In this document: positions 9,980-20,156 of the stretch, in pieces
Numbering within the stretch: the first letter of the stretch is position 1
How the letters are laid out: every line of letters starts with the position of its first letter
Source: Rhizomys pruinosus
Lineage: Eukaryota > Chordata > Mammalia > Rodentia > Spalacidae
Assembly (NCBI GenBank): GCA_009823505.1
Contig: VZQC01007982.1
Location: 2,433,150-2,497,149, forward strand
Direction: 5' to 3'
Length of the DNA: 64,000 nt
The notes under the pieces: model-generated
Seen by the model: only the letters and a program-made list of their open reading frames with translations
What the model was told of the DNA's origin: nothing
The model's database searches: none
Made by a program: the position numbers and the translations under genes

Positions 9980-11161
9980 TTATTGATTTCTCTTTCTAGG
10001 TGCCTGGGGTTGGTTGCTCCTTTCTTCTGTTCTTTGAATTGCTTCAAGTATTCTCTGAAGGGTTGGTTTTCCGGACATGTATTCTTTCAAGTTGTTTATG
10101 TCATGGAAGGTTTTTCTCTCTCCTTCAACTATAATTGACATTTTTGCTGGGTATAGTAACCTGGGTTGGCATCTATTGTCCCTTAACACTGGGAATGCTT
10201 TGCTCCAGGTTCTTCTTGCTTTCATAGTTTGCATTGAGAAGTCAGTTGTAATTCTGATAGGTTTCCCCTTATAGGTCACTTGTTGTTTTTCTCTTGTGGC
10301 TTTAAGGATTTTGTCTTTGTTTTGGGTGTCTAGCATTTTAACTATGATGTGGCGTGGAGAATTTCTTTTCTGATCTTGTCTGTTTGGAGTTCTATGTGCT
10401 TCTTGTATTTGTATTGGTTTGTCTTTTTTTAGTTTGGGGAAGTTTTCATCTATTATTCTGTTGAAGATCTGATCCATACCATTCTCTTGGGATTCTTCTC
10501 CTTCCTCTATTCCTATGATGTGGAGGTTTGATCTTTTCATAGTGTCCCACAGTTCCTGGTTGTTCCACTTTTGTGTATTTTTAAATTTTTCATAATCTTT
10601 ACTTGAGGTTTTTAGTTGTTCTGTGTTATCTTCCAGGTCTGATATTCTTTGTTCTGCTTCCTCCATTCTGCTTCTGAGGCTTTTTCCATTCCTTTCCTCT
10701 TGATTGGATGAGTGTTTGATTTCCTTTTTCATTTCCTCTTCTGATTTCTTTAGTATTTCCACTTCCTTTTGGAGCTTCTCAATCTCTTCCTGTAGCTCTT
10801 TGCTTCGCTGGTTGGTTTCCTTATCTTTTTCAACATGGGATCTTTTCAGTGTTTCCACTTCCTTCTGGAGTTTGTCATTCTCTCTCTCTAGGTCCTTCTT
10901 GAGTTTTTCATTCTCTTTTCTTAATTCTTTGATTTGCTCTTTATAATCTTGTACTTCTTTAAGTATGTTCACAATTGTACTTCTAATATCTGTGTCCTGG
11001 GCCATCCCCAGGGGGATCCCACTGTAGGAATCTTCCACAGGGTTGGTAGAGCTTGGTGTGGAATTATCCTGCACCTTTTCCATGTTGTCTCTTCTTTGTG
11101 TCCCTGGCATATGGGTTTCTCTTTGCCTGTATTCCAATGTGAATCCCAAATGCCTGTTCAC
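9980..11161 (-). CDS. LINE-1 ORF1 protein, 393 aa, intact
   Basis: L1 ORF1p is the trimeric RNA-binding chaperone that coats L1 RNA in cytoplasmic particles. The frame is open from an AUG at residue 1 to a stop. A variable N-terminus (1-60) is followed by a long coiled coil (about 65-150, heptads such as 'DKLQKEVETLKR' and 'EKLQKEVEILKK'), an RRM-like domain (about 195-280, 'NLHIIGIEEGEE') and a C-terminal RNA-binding domain (about 290-375, 'RHIIVKMLDTQNKDKILKA', 'GKPIRITTDFS', 'YPAKMSI'). It is longer than the 357-371 aa of mouse ORF1 because of extra heptads. ORF2 starts 41 bp downstream. Intact, but the element as a whole cannot move because ORF2 is broken. Confidence 0.95.
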   Translation of the reverse strand: MNRHLGFTLEYRQRETHMPGTQRRDNMEKVQDNSTPSSTNPVEDSYSGIPLGMAQDTDIRSTIVNILKEVQDYKEQIKELRKENEKLKKDLERENDKLQKEVETLKRSHVEKDKETNQRSKELQEEIEKLQKEVEILKKSEEEMKKEIKHSSNQEERNGKSLRSRMEEAEQRISDLEDNTEQLKTSSKDYEKFKNTQKWNNQELWDTMKRSNLHIIGIEEGEESQENGMDQIFNRIIDENFPKLKKDKPIQIQEAHRTPNRQDQKRNSPRHIIVKMLDTQNKDKILKATREKQQVTYKGKPIRITTDFSMQTMKARRTWSKAFPVLRDNRCQPRLLYPAKMSIIVEGERKTFHDINNLKEYMSGKPTLQRILEAIQRTEERSNQPQAPRKRNQ

Positions 11162-11606
11162 TGTGTTGAAGGCTTGCTTTGCTTGCCTCTTTCAGATGCC
11201 TTCATAGTTTGATTGATTTGTTTTTCTCCTTTACTCCTTGCTTATGGAGTGTTGACTTCTCTAAGCTTTAGGCTTTCTATTGGAAGTCTAACTCACTCTT
11301 CCCTTTCTGTTCTGAAGGTTCTCCAAAGAATCCACTTGGACACTCCTTTGGCAATCCCAGTTGGTGGGGGGGGGAGTTGCGGGGGGTGTTCTGTTTAGCC
11401 CTGGTACCTGTGCTTCGGGTGGTCTTGGGATCCCTGATCTCCCAAGACTCACACAAACCCACCTTTTATACCAGCTGGGAGGACAACTCCACCCCCACAT
11501 CCACACAAGCCAATCAGGCAAAGATGATGAAATCTAATCAAACAATCCACCTGGCTGAAGCACCCAGCTCCTACCTGTGCTTCAAATGGTCTTGGAAATC
11601 CCCCAG
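11162..11606 (-). promoter_or_regulatory. LINE-1 5'UTR / internal promoter
   Basis: Minus-strand sequence upstream of ORF1. It contains TATAAAA (TTTTATA at 11464-11470), a C-run-rich stretch near 11365-11390 and two copies of a motif around 'ccaagaccac.tgaagcacag' (near 11430 and 11590 in reverse complement), hinting at monomer-like repetition. About 260 bp of it (11345-11606) is matched by the nested plus-strand fragment at 7453-7712. Position and conservation support a promoter. Activity is inferred. Confidence 0.75.
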
Positions 11607-11647
11607 AAATTCTTAGATCCCCTTCCAATGCTGAGTTTATAAACTTG

Positions 11648-12150
11648 TGCCACTTTGCTGTCTGTTGATGTGATAAACACTATAAATAAAACCAACTTGG
11701 AGAAGAAAGGGTTTATTTCATTCTACAGATTATAATCTGTCAAATAGGGAAGCCAGGGCAGGAACTCAAGGCAGAAACCTGGAGGCTAGAACTGAAACAG
11801 AGACCATGGAGGAATGCTGTTCACGCGCTTGCTTCTCCTGGCCTGGAACTCGCTATGTAGACCAGGCTGGTCTTGAACTCACAGATTTCCACCTCCCTCT
11901 GCCTCCCAAGTGTTGGGATTAAATGCATGTACCACCACACCCACTGTTACTTTTCTTATATAGCTCAGGCCTACTTGCCCAGGGATGGCACTGTCCGCAG
12001 TGGGCTTGGTCCTCCTACATCAATTAGCAATTAAGAAAAGACATCACATACATGACCACAGGGCAGTCTAATCTAGGAAATTCCTGAGTTGAGGTTCCTT
12101 CTTCCCAGGTATGTCTAATTTTGTGTCAAGTTGACAAAAAACTATGACAA
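11648..12150 (-). mobile_element. MaLR (ORR1/MLT-type) LTR with B1 inside
   Basis: Right end reads 'gtgtcaagttgacaaaaaac', the reverse complement of the conserved MaLR start. Left end has 'ctgtctgttgatgtgataaa' and 'gggtttatttcatt', the polyadenylation end. A partial B1 (11836-11942) interrupts the middle. Confidence 0.7.
11836..11942 (-). mobile_element. SINE B1, partial
   Basis: Minus-strand B1 body ('tagaccaggctggtcttgaa', 'cctcccaagtgttgggatt', 'gtaccaccacaccc') without the A-tail and about the last 40 bp. Confidence 0.85.
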
Positions 12151-12163
12151 TATTCATTAATTT

Positions 12164-12460
12164 AAAATGATAGCAGTTGTGCGGGCTGGAGAGATGGCCT
12201 AGTGGTTGAGAGCAGAGCACTGACTGCTCTTACAGAGGACCCAGGTTTGATCCCCAGCACCCACATGGCAGCTGAGAACCATCTTTAACTCCAGTTTCGG
12301 GGGAATCGGACATCCTCTTCTGAACCCCGTGGCATTGCAGGGCACGGGTACAAAAACCTACATGCAGACAGTACATTCATACACATAAAAATAATATATA
12401 AAAAAAACAAAGGAATAAATAGTATATTTCAATAAAACCATTAAAAAATGATAGCAGTTG
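12164..12460 (+). mobile_element. SINE B2, first of two at one target site
   Basis: B2 starts at 12183 ('gggctggagagatggcc'), has the 'ctttaactccagtttcggggg' body and 'catgcagacagtacattcat', and ends in an A-rich tail. Flanked by aaaatgatagcagttg at 12164-12179 and 12445-12460. Confidence 0.92.
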
Positions 12461-12626
12461 GGGCTGGAGAGATGGCTCAGTGGTTAAGAGCACCAACCGC
12501 TCTAGCAGAGGACCCAGGTTCGATTCCCAGCACCCACATGGCAACTAAGAACCTTCTTTAAGCTTTGCATGGTGGCTCACAAAAAAAATAATAAAATAAA
12601 ATAAAATAAAATAAAATGATAGCAGT
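12461..12626 (+). mobile_element. Short B2-B1 composite SINE, second at the same site
   Basis: B2 head from 12461 to about 12563, then at 'tctttaa' it switches from the B2 sequence to the start of B1 ('gctttgcatggtggctcac') and goes straight into an (AAAAT)n tail (12585-12616). A third copy of the target, aaaatgatagcagt, is at 12613-12626. Same breakpoint as at 38112-38366 and 50373-50508. Confidence 0.82.
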
Positions 12627-12642
12627 AGCACTTATAAATTGT

Positions 12643-12716
12643 TCTGTGGGTTAAATGAAATAAAAGTGGTAAAATACTTAGCAAGTGCCTGATATGTAAT
12701 AGTACCAAATAAACAT
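12643..12716 (+). mobile_element. MIR 3' fragment
   Basis: Matches the MIR 3' part: 'gggttaaatgaaat', 'cttagcaagtgcctgatatg' and 'accaaataaacattt'. Ancient mammalian SINE. Confidence 0.65.
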
Positions 12717-12829
12717 TTCTTCCTTTTATATTTTCAGATACGAACCCTCTTCTTAAGACAAATTGATATTCTGCTCTCATTTGAAATATGCCTTGTTACT
12801 TCAGTTTGGGTTTGGTTCTTGATTCTTTT

Positions 12830-12890
12830 CTCTTTTATTTTTTGAAACAAGGTCTCACCAGGTAGCCCTGTCTAGCCTGGAGCTCCATCA
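12830..12890 (-). mobile_element. B1 fragment
   Basis: Only the tail-proximal part, 'tttttgaaacaaggtctcac' to 'cctggagctc', remains, directly left of the minisatellite. Confidence 0.55.
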
Positions 12891-12919
12891 TAATAATGTA
12901 TTGATTTCCCCCCCCTGCT

Positions 12920-13144
12920 GAGTGAGCAGGGTGGAGGAGCTGGGGCCCTTAGGGCACACACCTCAGCACCACAGCGGATCCTACCCTTCCATGCGAGTGA
13001 GCAGGATGGAGGACCTGGGGCCCTTAGAGCACACACCTCAGCACCACAGCAGATCCTACCCTTCCATGCGAGTGAGCAGGGTGGAGGAGCTGGGGCCCTT
13101 AGAGCGCACACCTCAGCACCACAGCAGATCCTACCCTTCCATGC
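12920..13144 (+). repeat. 75-bp minisatellite, three units
   Basis: Units start at 12920, 12995 and 13070 with exactly the same period and few substitutions (unit 2 has 'ggatggaggacc' where units 1 and 3 have 'gggtggaggagc'). Because 75 is a multiple of three, both strands stay open across all units and give 25-residue repeated peptides. No start context, splice site or homology supports a gene. Confidence 0.92.
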
Positions 13145-14350
13145 TCTGGCTCTAGTGCCAGTTTGGCCAGCACTGTTCTGGAAAGTTCTGGAATCTCAGT
13201 AAGGAGAAGGAATAAGAGGACTGGAAGAAGTGGGGTTGGGATAGAAGAATCTCATTTCAGTTGTATCTGGCGTCCACTTGTGAGCCCAGACATGGATTTT
13301 CCCACAGGCTGCCAGCTTAGTCTCATCTCCTCCTGAAAAGGGACAACATGCTCCAGAAGACCAAGGTACACTAAGCTTCTATATGACCCAGGATGCTCTC
13401 CTCCCAGGCATAGCTGTTATAATTGAGGCTGGCTCTCTAAGGAGGGTTTTGCTATGGCCTTGTAGAAATGGTTTCAACTTGGCCACTTGCCCAATCCCAA
13501 GGTTTGGGCTGATGGAAATCCAGAAGCTGGCCCACTCGGGTCAGATGGAAGGGAGCTCTAATCACACCCACAATGATACCTGCCTTATTTTTGATAGTAA
13601 AAGAACAGAGGGCTCTTTTGTGCCCAATCCCCGGAGTCATTCTCTTTCCCTACCTGGTCTCTCTTTACTCCATACCTACTGCTGAAAGAAGGAGGGTTTT
13701 GGGTATCAGCCCTCCCTGTATTCAAAAAATGATGAGGGCTGAGATGGGGACCAGGAATTCCCAAGGTGGCCAAGGGTGACTTAGAAGTGTGGGTTATGGT
13801 GTTCCTTCGAGTCTCTTTCTCTGCCACCCAAGCCCCTGCCTCTCAGAGTCTCCTCAGTCATCCCCCAAGGAGCTCTGAGTGTAGGTATTCTCTAAAAAAA
13901 TATCCCAGATGAGGCTGCTACAGGGAAAGGAGAGTTTGGGGAATTCACAGGATGGGGCTTAGCTCTGTAAGTATCATTGTCAGTTGTGGGCAAGGCCAAC
14001 TAAACATGTATGAGGCTGTATGTTTATATGCATATATGTGTATACCTATTCATTATGGTCATCCTTATTAGAACCATTCCTGTGTTTACAAATGCATTGT
14101 CTCTGAGAACTTATATAGTAGATGTTTGATTTTTCTTTCCAACACCAGCATGTTCTGTAGTCATGAAATTTTAATTTATCTTTCTCTCTCTTTTTTAAAT
14201 CCTGGCCAGTTTCAGGGGAAATGGAAAAAATCATGAAGCTAATTGTCATAAAGCAACTTAAAAATGAAAAGAAACTTACGTGGAAACAAAGAGATAGCAT
14301 TAGAGCATTATATAAAAGCAAATTATGTAAGGAAAAATAACATATAAATA
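13145..14350. other. Unique sequence, no gene seen
   Basis: No transposon signature is visible apart from local pyrimidine runs. Frames of 80-100 codons around 13383-13827 overlap on both strands and show no recognisable domain. Confidence 0.45.
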
Positions 14351-14353
14351 TAT

Positions 14354-14488
14354 ATGACACAGGGTTGCCCTGTAGCCCCAGCTGGCTGGCACTCACTAAA
14401 TAAACCAGGCTGGCCTCAATCTCAAAGTGATCTGGCTGCCTCTGCCTCTCAAGTACTGGGATTAAATGTGTACACCACCATGCCTGGC
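14354..14488 (-). mobile_element. SINE B1
   Basis: Minus-strand B1 blocks 'gacacagggttgccctgtag', 'aaaccaggctggcctcaatc' and 'gtacaccaccatgcctggcc'. Confidence 0.85.
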
Positions 14489-14574
14489 CACATAGATATT
14501 TTCTTACCAATTGTTCCAACTATACCACACCAATGCAAGAGACTAGGAAATGTTAATAATAACATGGACAGGGC

Positions 14575-14786
14575 TGGAGAGATGGCTTAGTGGTTAAGAG
14601 CATTTGCTGCTCATGTAGAGGACCTGGATTCAGTTCCCAGCACCCACATGGTTACTTACAGCTATCCATTAACTTTTGTTCCAAGGGATTCAACATCTTC
14701 TTGTAGTCTCTGTATGCACTGCAGGAATGGGGTACACTTACATACATGTAATACATATAGGCAAAACACACAAACACACAAACACA
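14575..14786 (+). mobile_element. SINE B2, diverged
   Basis: Head 'gggctggagagatggcttag' is clear. The body after 14650 is strongly diverged and ends in a (CAAACACA)-rich tail at 14762-14786, directly followed by a B1. Confidence 0.75.
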
Positions 14787-14946
14787 GAACTGGATATGGT
14801 GGTACATGCATTTAATTCCACACTTGGGAGGCAGTGGCAAATGGATCTCTGTGAGTTTGAGGCCAGCCTGGTCTACATAGTGAGTTTTGGGCCAGCTAGG
14901 GCTACATAGTGAGACCCTGTTTCAAAGAAACAAACAAAGAAAAAAA
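14787..14946 (+). mobile_element. SINE B1 in a B2 tail
   Basis: 'ctggatatggtggtacatgc' to 'gtgagaccctgtttcaaag' followed by an A-rich tail. It inserted in or just behind the tail of the preceding B2. Confidence 0.88.
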
Positions 14947-15184
14947 GATGGACAAGAGGGGAATAGAGGGAAAATCAGTACTTTTCCATGAAGTGTGTAA
15001 AACCACAAATACTCTAAAAAACCAAATTTACTAATTAAAAAATAAAACCATAGTCTCTAAGATCCTACCTTGCTCATTTCTTTTATTCTCAGTCTGAGGT
15101 TTATCTGGATGAAGATATAGAAAGGAGGCCCTTCCCCACATCATACTGTGAATTCTGCTTTATTGCAATATAACCGCCAATAGG

Positions 15185-15375
15185 CGATGCAGCTCAAGGA
15201 AAGAGACCCTAGGGTCAGAAAGCCTTGTGTTTAAACCCTAGTTCCTCTCTTTATTCAGTTATGTCACCTCAGACAAGTTATTTAATTTGAGTCTCCATAT
15301 CCTCGGCCATGAAATGGGGAAAATAACATGGATGTAGTGGGTTGTTGTGAGATTTGGGTAAAGACTGCACTAAAC
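15185..15375 (+). mobile_element. MIR
   Basis: MIR order preserved: 'agggtcagaaagccttgtgt', 'ttatgtcacctcagacaagtt' (core), 'catgaaatggggaaaataac', 'gttgttgtgagat'. 14947-15184 holds nothing I recognise. Confidence 0.8.
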
Positions 15376-15524
15376 CAACACTAGCTATTTCACTCTGAAA
15401 GGAATGCTCTATTCTTTATTGCCAAGTGACCTGCATCAGAAGAGAATTCCCATGAAGTTTAAGGAAGCAAATAAAAGATGCTTATGATCCTTAAAAAAAA
15501 CATTACATTTATTTTGGGGGAAGT

Positions 15525-15775
15525 ATGTGCATGAGACTTGTGATGTTTGTCTTTCTGAATCTGGCTTATTTTTGCTTAGCAGGATGATCGCCATTTCTAT
15601 CCATTTCCCTGCAAATGGCATAATTTTGTTCTTTATGGCTCAATAAAACTTCATTGTGTTTACCAACAAAATTTCTTTATCCATTCATCTGTTGATGGGC
15701 ATCTAGGCTAGTTCCCTATCTGTGCTGCTTGAATAGCGCTGTCATAAACATGGATGTGCAGATGCCGATGTTGAG
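15525..15775 (-). mobile_element. Old LINE-1 ORF2 C-terminal fragment
   Basis: Minus-strand L1: 'tttctgaatctggcttattt', 'ccctgcaaatggcataattt', 'atggctcaataaaacttcat', 'gttgatgggcatctaggct'. It encodes the decayed end of ORF2 ('MPFAGKWIEMAIILLS'). Confidence 0.85.
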
Positions 15776-17350
15776 AGGGTCAGACTGTATGGAGATGAGG
15801 ACAGAGAGCTTTCATCCGCAGGTGCAGCATTGTCTGCTACACGGGAGAAGCTCAGTAAAAGTTAGAGATTGGGAAGGGCTGCCATATAACTTTTTGAGTT
15901 ATTAGTGCTTAGTTCTACAGGGTTTCCTTTGCAGTCTCCATCTTGTATCTCTAACACAGGCCCCTAAAATATCAAGGGAGATGATAAAGCTTCCAAGTGG
16001 CTTGCTTCACCTCTCCTCAAATCCTACCGCTATACCTGCTCATATAGACCCAGCTTCATTGCAAGGGTGTCTGGGAGAAAGGTTTTCCTCTGTGCTTAGA
16101 AAGAGGAAAGAAAAGTTAGCACAGAAACACTCCCCACACAGTCATCTTAACGAAAGGCTGCAGTTTCAAAAGCAACTCTTTTATTTATTTATTTTTTTTG
16201 CCATCTAATTCTGTACTGGTAAAAATGAAATTGTTTAAGTGCTTTTGTTTGAAAATAAAATATTGATTATTTCAAATAGTGGCTGGATTGAAAGACTAAG
16301 AAGAGAGGGGTGATCTGCCAGTAATTGAAAGAGAGAAAACCAGTTTCTTCTATAATAAATTATTTGAAGTAGAGTTTCAACATTTTAATGATGATAAAGA
16401 AAACCATCTCATTCACTCTAGCCTGTCCCTCTAGAAAATGCTCTTGTCTCAAATTGTAGATAAAAATGCCCGAAGTGAAAATCTATCTCTGTCTGCAAGT
16501 GGAAAGTAGAGTGATGTAATTTTGCCAAAGAACCAAAGCTTGGAATGACTTTGAAAGCGAGAAACATCCAGTAACTACTCTAACCTACATGATCACACAC
16601 CACATAACATTCACAGATTCACTTCACTCCTGGGGAGAATTTCATTAGAATTGGACTGACAGGCAGATGACCAGACACAATGTTTTCACCCCTGGTCCAC
16701 ATGGTCTGAAACAAATGCTTGAATCCATGAGGACATCCTGAGGAGCCAAGAGGACTGCAGTTGCTGGCACCAGAAGTTTAATTATCCGTTGTTTCATTAG
16801 GCAAAGGTGGCCTAATCTAATTTGTTGTATTTATGATAATACTTGTTTTGGTGCTACATAATAATCTTGTCACTCATTAGGTAATTTCCATAATAAATAT
16901 GTCATCAAACATGCTAAATCACAGCCCAGACGTCTATATACAGAGGTGACCAGAGTGTACCTCACTGTCCCCCTTCCTCAGCTTACACAGAGTCCAGGCA
17001 CAGGTCTACTGTGCCTTCATCTCCCTTCTCTTTGGGTACCATTTCTCCCAGGAATGACTCATCTATGCTAACCATTAAAGACAGAATCAGAACGCCTTCC
17101 ACTTACAAATTATCCAGAGAGTTATAGGTGACCTTTAGGAAACTCCACGTGGTGTCTGGTGAACTCATGGAAACATTATTTCCTTCCTCATCATGGTCTA
17201 TGAAAAGAGCTCCTAATGGCAACTCTAAGCCACGTCAAAGGAAGATTCAGGAAATGAATCCTTCACAGAACAACCCTCATGGGCTGAGTCACATCTGTTT
17301 CAGCATCTCCCTTTGTCCTCGCAAGGAACCAGGGGGAGAAGGTATGCTCT
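15776..17350. other. Unique, partly AT-rich sequence; possible regulatory block
   Basis: 1.5 kb without recognisable repeats or coding signal. 16780-16930 is AT-rich with homeodomain-like TAAT cores ('ttaattatccg', 'cattaggtaatttcc') and a repeated 'cattaggcaa/cattaggtaa' motif. Whether it is conserved between species cannot be judged here. Confidence 0.4.
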
Positions 17351-17351
17351 T

Positions 17352-17460
17352 CCTTTCGAGGTGAAAAAGATGAGGCTTAAATAGTTTGAGAGCCTTGTTC
17401 AAGGTCACACAGCTGGCAGGGCTGGCGCTGGGACAGGAACACCGGTGTTGTGATTGGGCA
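17352..17460 (-). mobile_element. MIR
   Basis: Reverse-complement MIR core 'ttcaaggtcacacagctggc' preceded by 'gatgaggcttaaatag'. Confidence 0.75.
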
Positions 17461-19662
17461 TCAATGGATCCTTGGAGGGCCTAAGCGGAAATAGATAAAA
17501 GGATGCAAGGGACACAGGCACACCATGTCACCCATGCCCATGACAATGCAACCCTGGGGAGGAGGGTTATTTAGACACCAGCCTGCAGGACTCTGCAGCC
17601 CCCTCGGCCTCACCATCCTGCCCCTCCCCTTGGACTCCCATCTTCCCTCCTGTGTGCAAAGCCTTCAGGTGATACGAGAGAGCTGCATGTGAAGAAGATG
17701 GTGAGTGACCTCTTCTCCTGGCAGCAGAGCTCACACTGCCCCCCCCCCCCACCCCAAGCACTTTGTTCCAGCAAGGGACGGTGGATTTTCTCTAGGAGTG
17801 AAGAACCCTGATGGTAAAGGGTGAGCCGTTTGTGTCCCAATCCTTTACACAGGGCTGGGCAGCTCCCAAGTTGAAGCATCTTTCCTGGAATACTTCGTCG
17901 TGTTCTGCTACACTGTCTTGCTTGCTTGGTCATTCTCTTTCTGTGTGGAAGACTGAGAAGCAGGCATGGCAGCAAATTAGAGGAATTCACAGCGGGCCTT
18001 GGGAGAAGGGTAGAATGGCCCATTGAAATCCTCTTCGTTCTTTTCTGAAGGGTTTACATTCTGTTATTTAACTGCCCACGTTCTGTGGGGTTTGGGGGTA
18101 GCCACCTAGCTTTGGCCCAGTTAAGCTCCAGATTCTGCCTCCAAGTCCTCTGGATCTTTGGTGTTCAGTGCATACATCTGTACACAGCAGAATGGAGCTA
18201 GGATTCTTTTCTGCAGAAGGAAGCAGGAGTTGGGCCAGTATGGACGGATAGCCCTCCTCTTGTGTAGCCAACGGGCCTCCTCTGTGGGTGAAGTGTTCTC
18301 TGGATGGGTCCCAGAATCTGTCTCAACCCCAATACTTTAACTTTTGAACTGACTCAAAATGTGTACAACATTCCTTATTTTTATTAAGGTTAGTCTATAT
18401 GACTCTCTAAAAGCAGAGTTAGGCCACATGACATCTCAAAACGGTCCACAGGCAAGTGGGTGTCCTATCAACTCCTGAAAATATTTTAAGTTGTATTTCC
18501 CTTGAGTTCTATTGCTACTCAAAGGAGGTCATTGCTCCATTACTGACCCAGCATTCTAATTAGCTTCTTTGTCCTTATAGTTGTTCACAGGGAGTGCTTT
18601 CCACCTCAGTCCAATATATCCGAGTTGCCACTGAGCCAGTTGCTTTTGACCTGCCAGTCCAATGTCTGTTGATTTAATGTGTGCCCAGCATCTGTACTGG
18701 ATTTGTGGAATTATGCCCTGCAGTTATCACACAGCTATCCTTGAGCCCAGAGTGAGCTGGGGATTGGACAGTGACGATGGTGGCAAGTAGGACGTAGGTA
18801 GCATGTAGAAAAGAATGAGTCAAATGCACGAATTCTTCTAATTCCAGGTAGCCATACCTTCCCCTTTCCAGCATTCTTATGGGTTACTTGTTATGCTGGC
18901 TGTGTAGACTTTTTCTCCCTGGAGATCTAGAAGAGTGTGGGTATAATCACATAGGAGCCAGTGTCCAAAGGAGAAAAGAAAAACGTGTTGGTCCTGGGGC
19001 GAGGACACAACTGGTAACAACTTTGCTCCACCACACTGAGGGAGGCTTCTGCCCCAGGCATTTGACTGAGTTGAGACTGGGTCCCGGTGGCATTTCGGCA
19101 TGCTGAGGTGGAAGGGGCGGCAGTGGAACCCTGTGGATGAGGTGGAGGCCAACCCTGCTCTTGCACCTCTAGAGTACATGAACTCTGTCAAACCCGACGT
19201 CCCTAGGTTGGTGTCCTCACCTGTACCATAAGTGGCCCCAGAGGAGCTCATTTCTGAGGTGCCCTCAGGATCATCTGCCTTAGCTCCCCCAACTCTGGTC
19301 ACCGCACAAGCACATCACATAGGATACTGGGGAATTCCTCAGCCTCCTGGCCTGCTTGCAGGTCCCTGGCTCTCTGTTCTCTGTGGGACAGTCCCTTCCT
19401 GGCTTAACGACAAAGGAGCAGCACCATCCCTCAGAGGTCTCCTGGGAAATGGCTCCCCTGTGGCTTCTTCCCATCCACGCGTGGCTTCCTTCCCTTCTCC
19501 CTGCACACCTGTGCACAGGTATGTCCCTCCTCAGACTGATTCTCTAGAGCCACAGTGTTTCAAGGAAGCAAAGGCATTTTCATATTAGCTAAAGTCACCC
19601 ATCCCAAATCCAATTAAGTGGTGTCTGGGGGATGTGCTTTTTCAGAATGGAGCCCCATTTGT
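17461..19662. other. Unique sequence, no gene seen
   Basis: 2.2 kb with moderate GC, a C-run at 17740-17751 and no repeats I can name. Open frames of 118-141 codons overlap around 18877-19588 on both strands without recognisable domains, so I do not call a gene. Confidence 0.45.
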
Positions 19663-20156
19663 TGTTAGGTTTCCCGGACACATAGAGGAAGGCCGAGTCA
19701 GTCCGAATTAACAGGGGGCAAGGGGGCAGGTTTTATTCAGGGAAAGGAAAGTAAATGCCAAAGGAAGGAAATGAGCCCTGGGGGGCGGGGAGGGGGGATC
19801 AAGAAATGAATGAAGAGTGAAGGAAGTGAAGGGGCGGGCGTGCAGAGTGAAAGTGGGAGGGAGCGAAGGAAGATGCGGAGAGTGAAAGGCCCAGGGAGAT
19901 GTGCCTGGGGTAAGCCAGGGGACTCTCACAGGGCAAGAGAGGGAGGAGGGTGAAGTGTTAGAATCCGGCCAGTTTGGACAGGTGAAAGCCCTGACAGTGA
20001 AGGGCAGATCTGGTGATCGCCTTGGAATGAGGCAGGCTCTTCCCATGCCTTGCCTGGGCCTTCTTCGAGAATGCAGGGTCCTAGCTGGATGAGAAGAACC
20101 GGGGACCTCACAGTCCATGCCATCTCAATTCTTGTCTCGGGGCCTCCAACCTAACA
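19663..20156 (-). mobile_element. Probable solo LTR of an endogenous retrovirus
   Basis: The block is bounded by the inverted ends TGTTAGG (19663-19669) and CCTAACA (20150-20156). On the minus strand AATAAA (TTTATT at 19732-19737) lies about 70 bp before the 3' end, giving a plausible U3-R-U5 layout. U3 is pyrimidine-rich in sense. Length about 494 bp. No internal retroviral sequence adjoins and no target-site duplication is obvious, so it is old or eroded. Family not identified. Confidence 0.7.

Larger units (their letters stand above)
5521..11606 (-). mobile_element. LINE-1, minus strand, nearly full length with nested insertions
   Basis: Reading right to left there is a 5'UTR (11606-11162), ORF1 (11161-9980), a 41-bp spacer, ORF2 endonuclease (from 9938), then reverse transcriptase and C-terminal ORF2 sequence down to 5521. 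It has no 3'UTR or A-tail because the element stops at the joint with the duplicated segment. Three later insertions interrupt it: 6429-6650, 7453-7831 and 8053-8806. The 5' half is well preserved, so the copy is fairly young. Confidence 0.93.
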
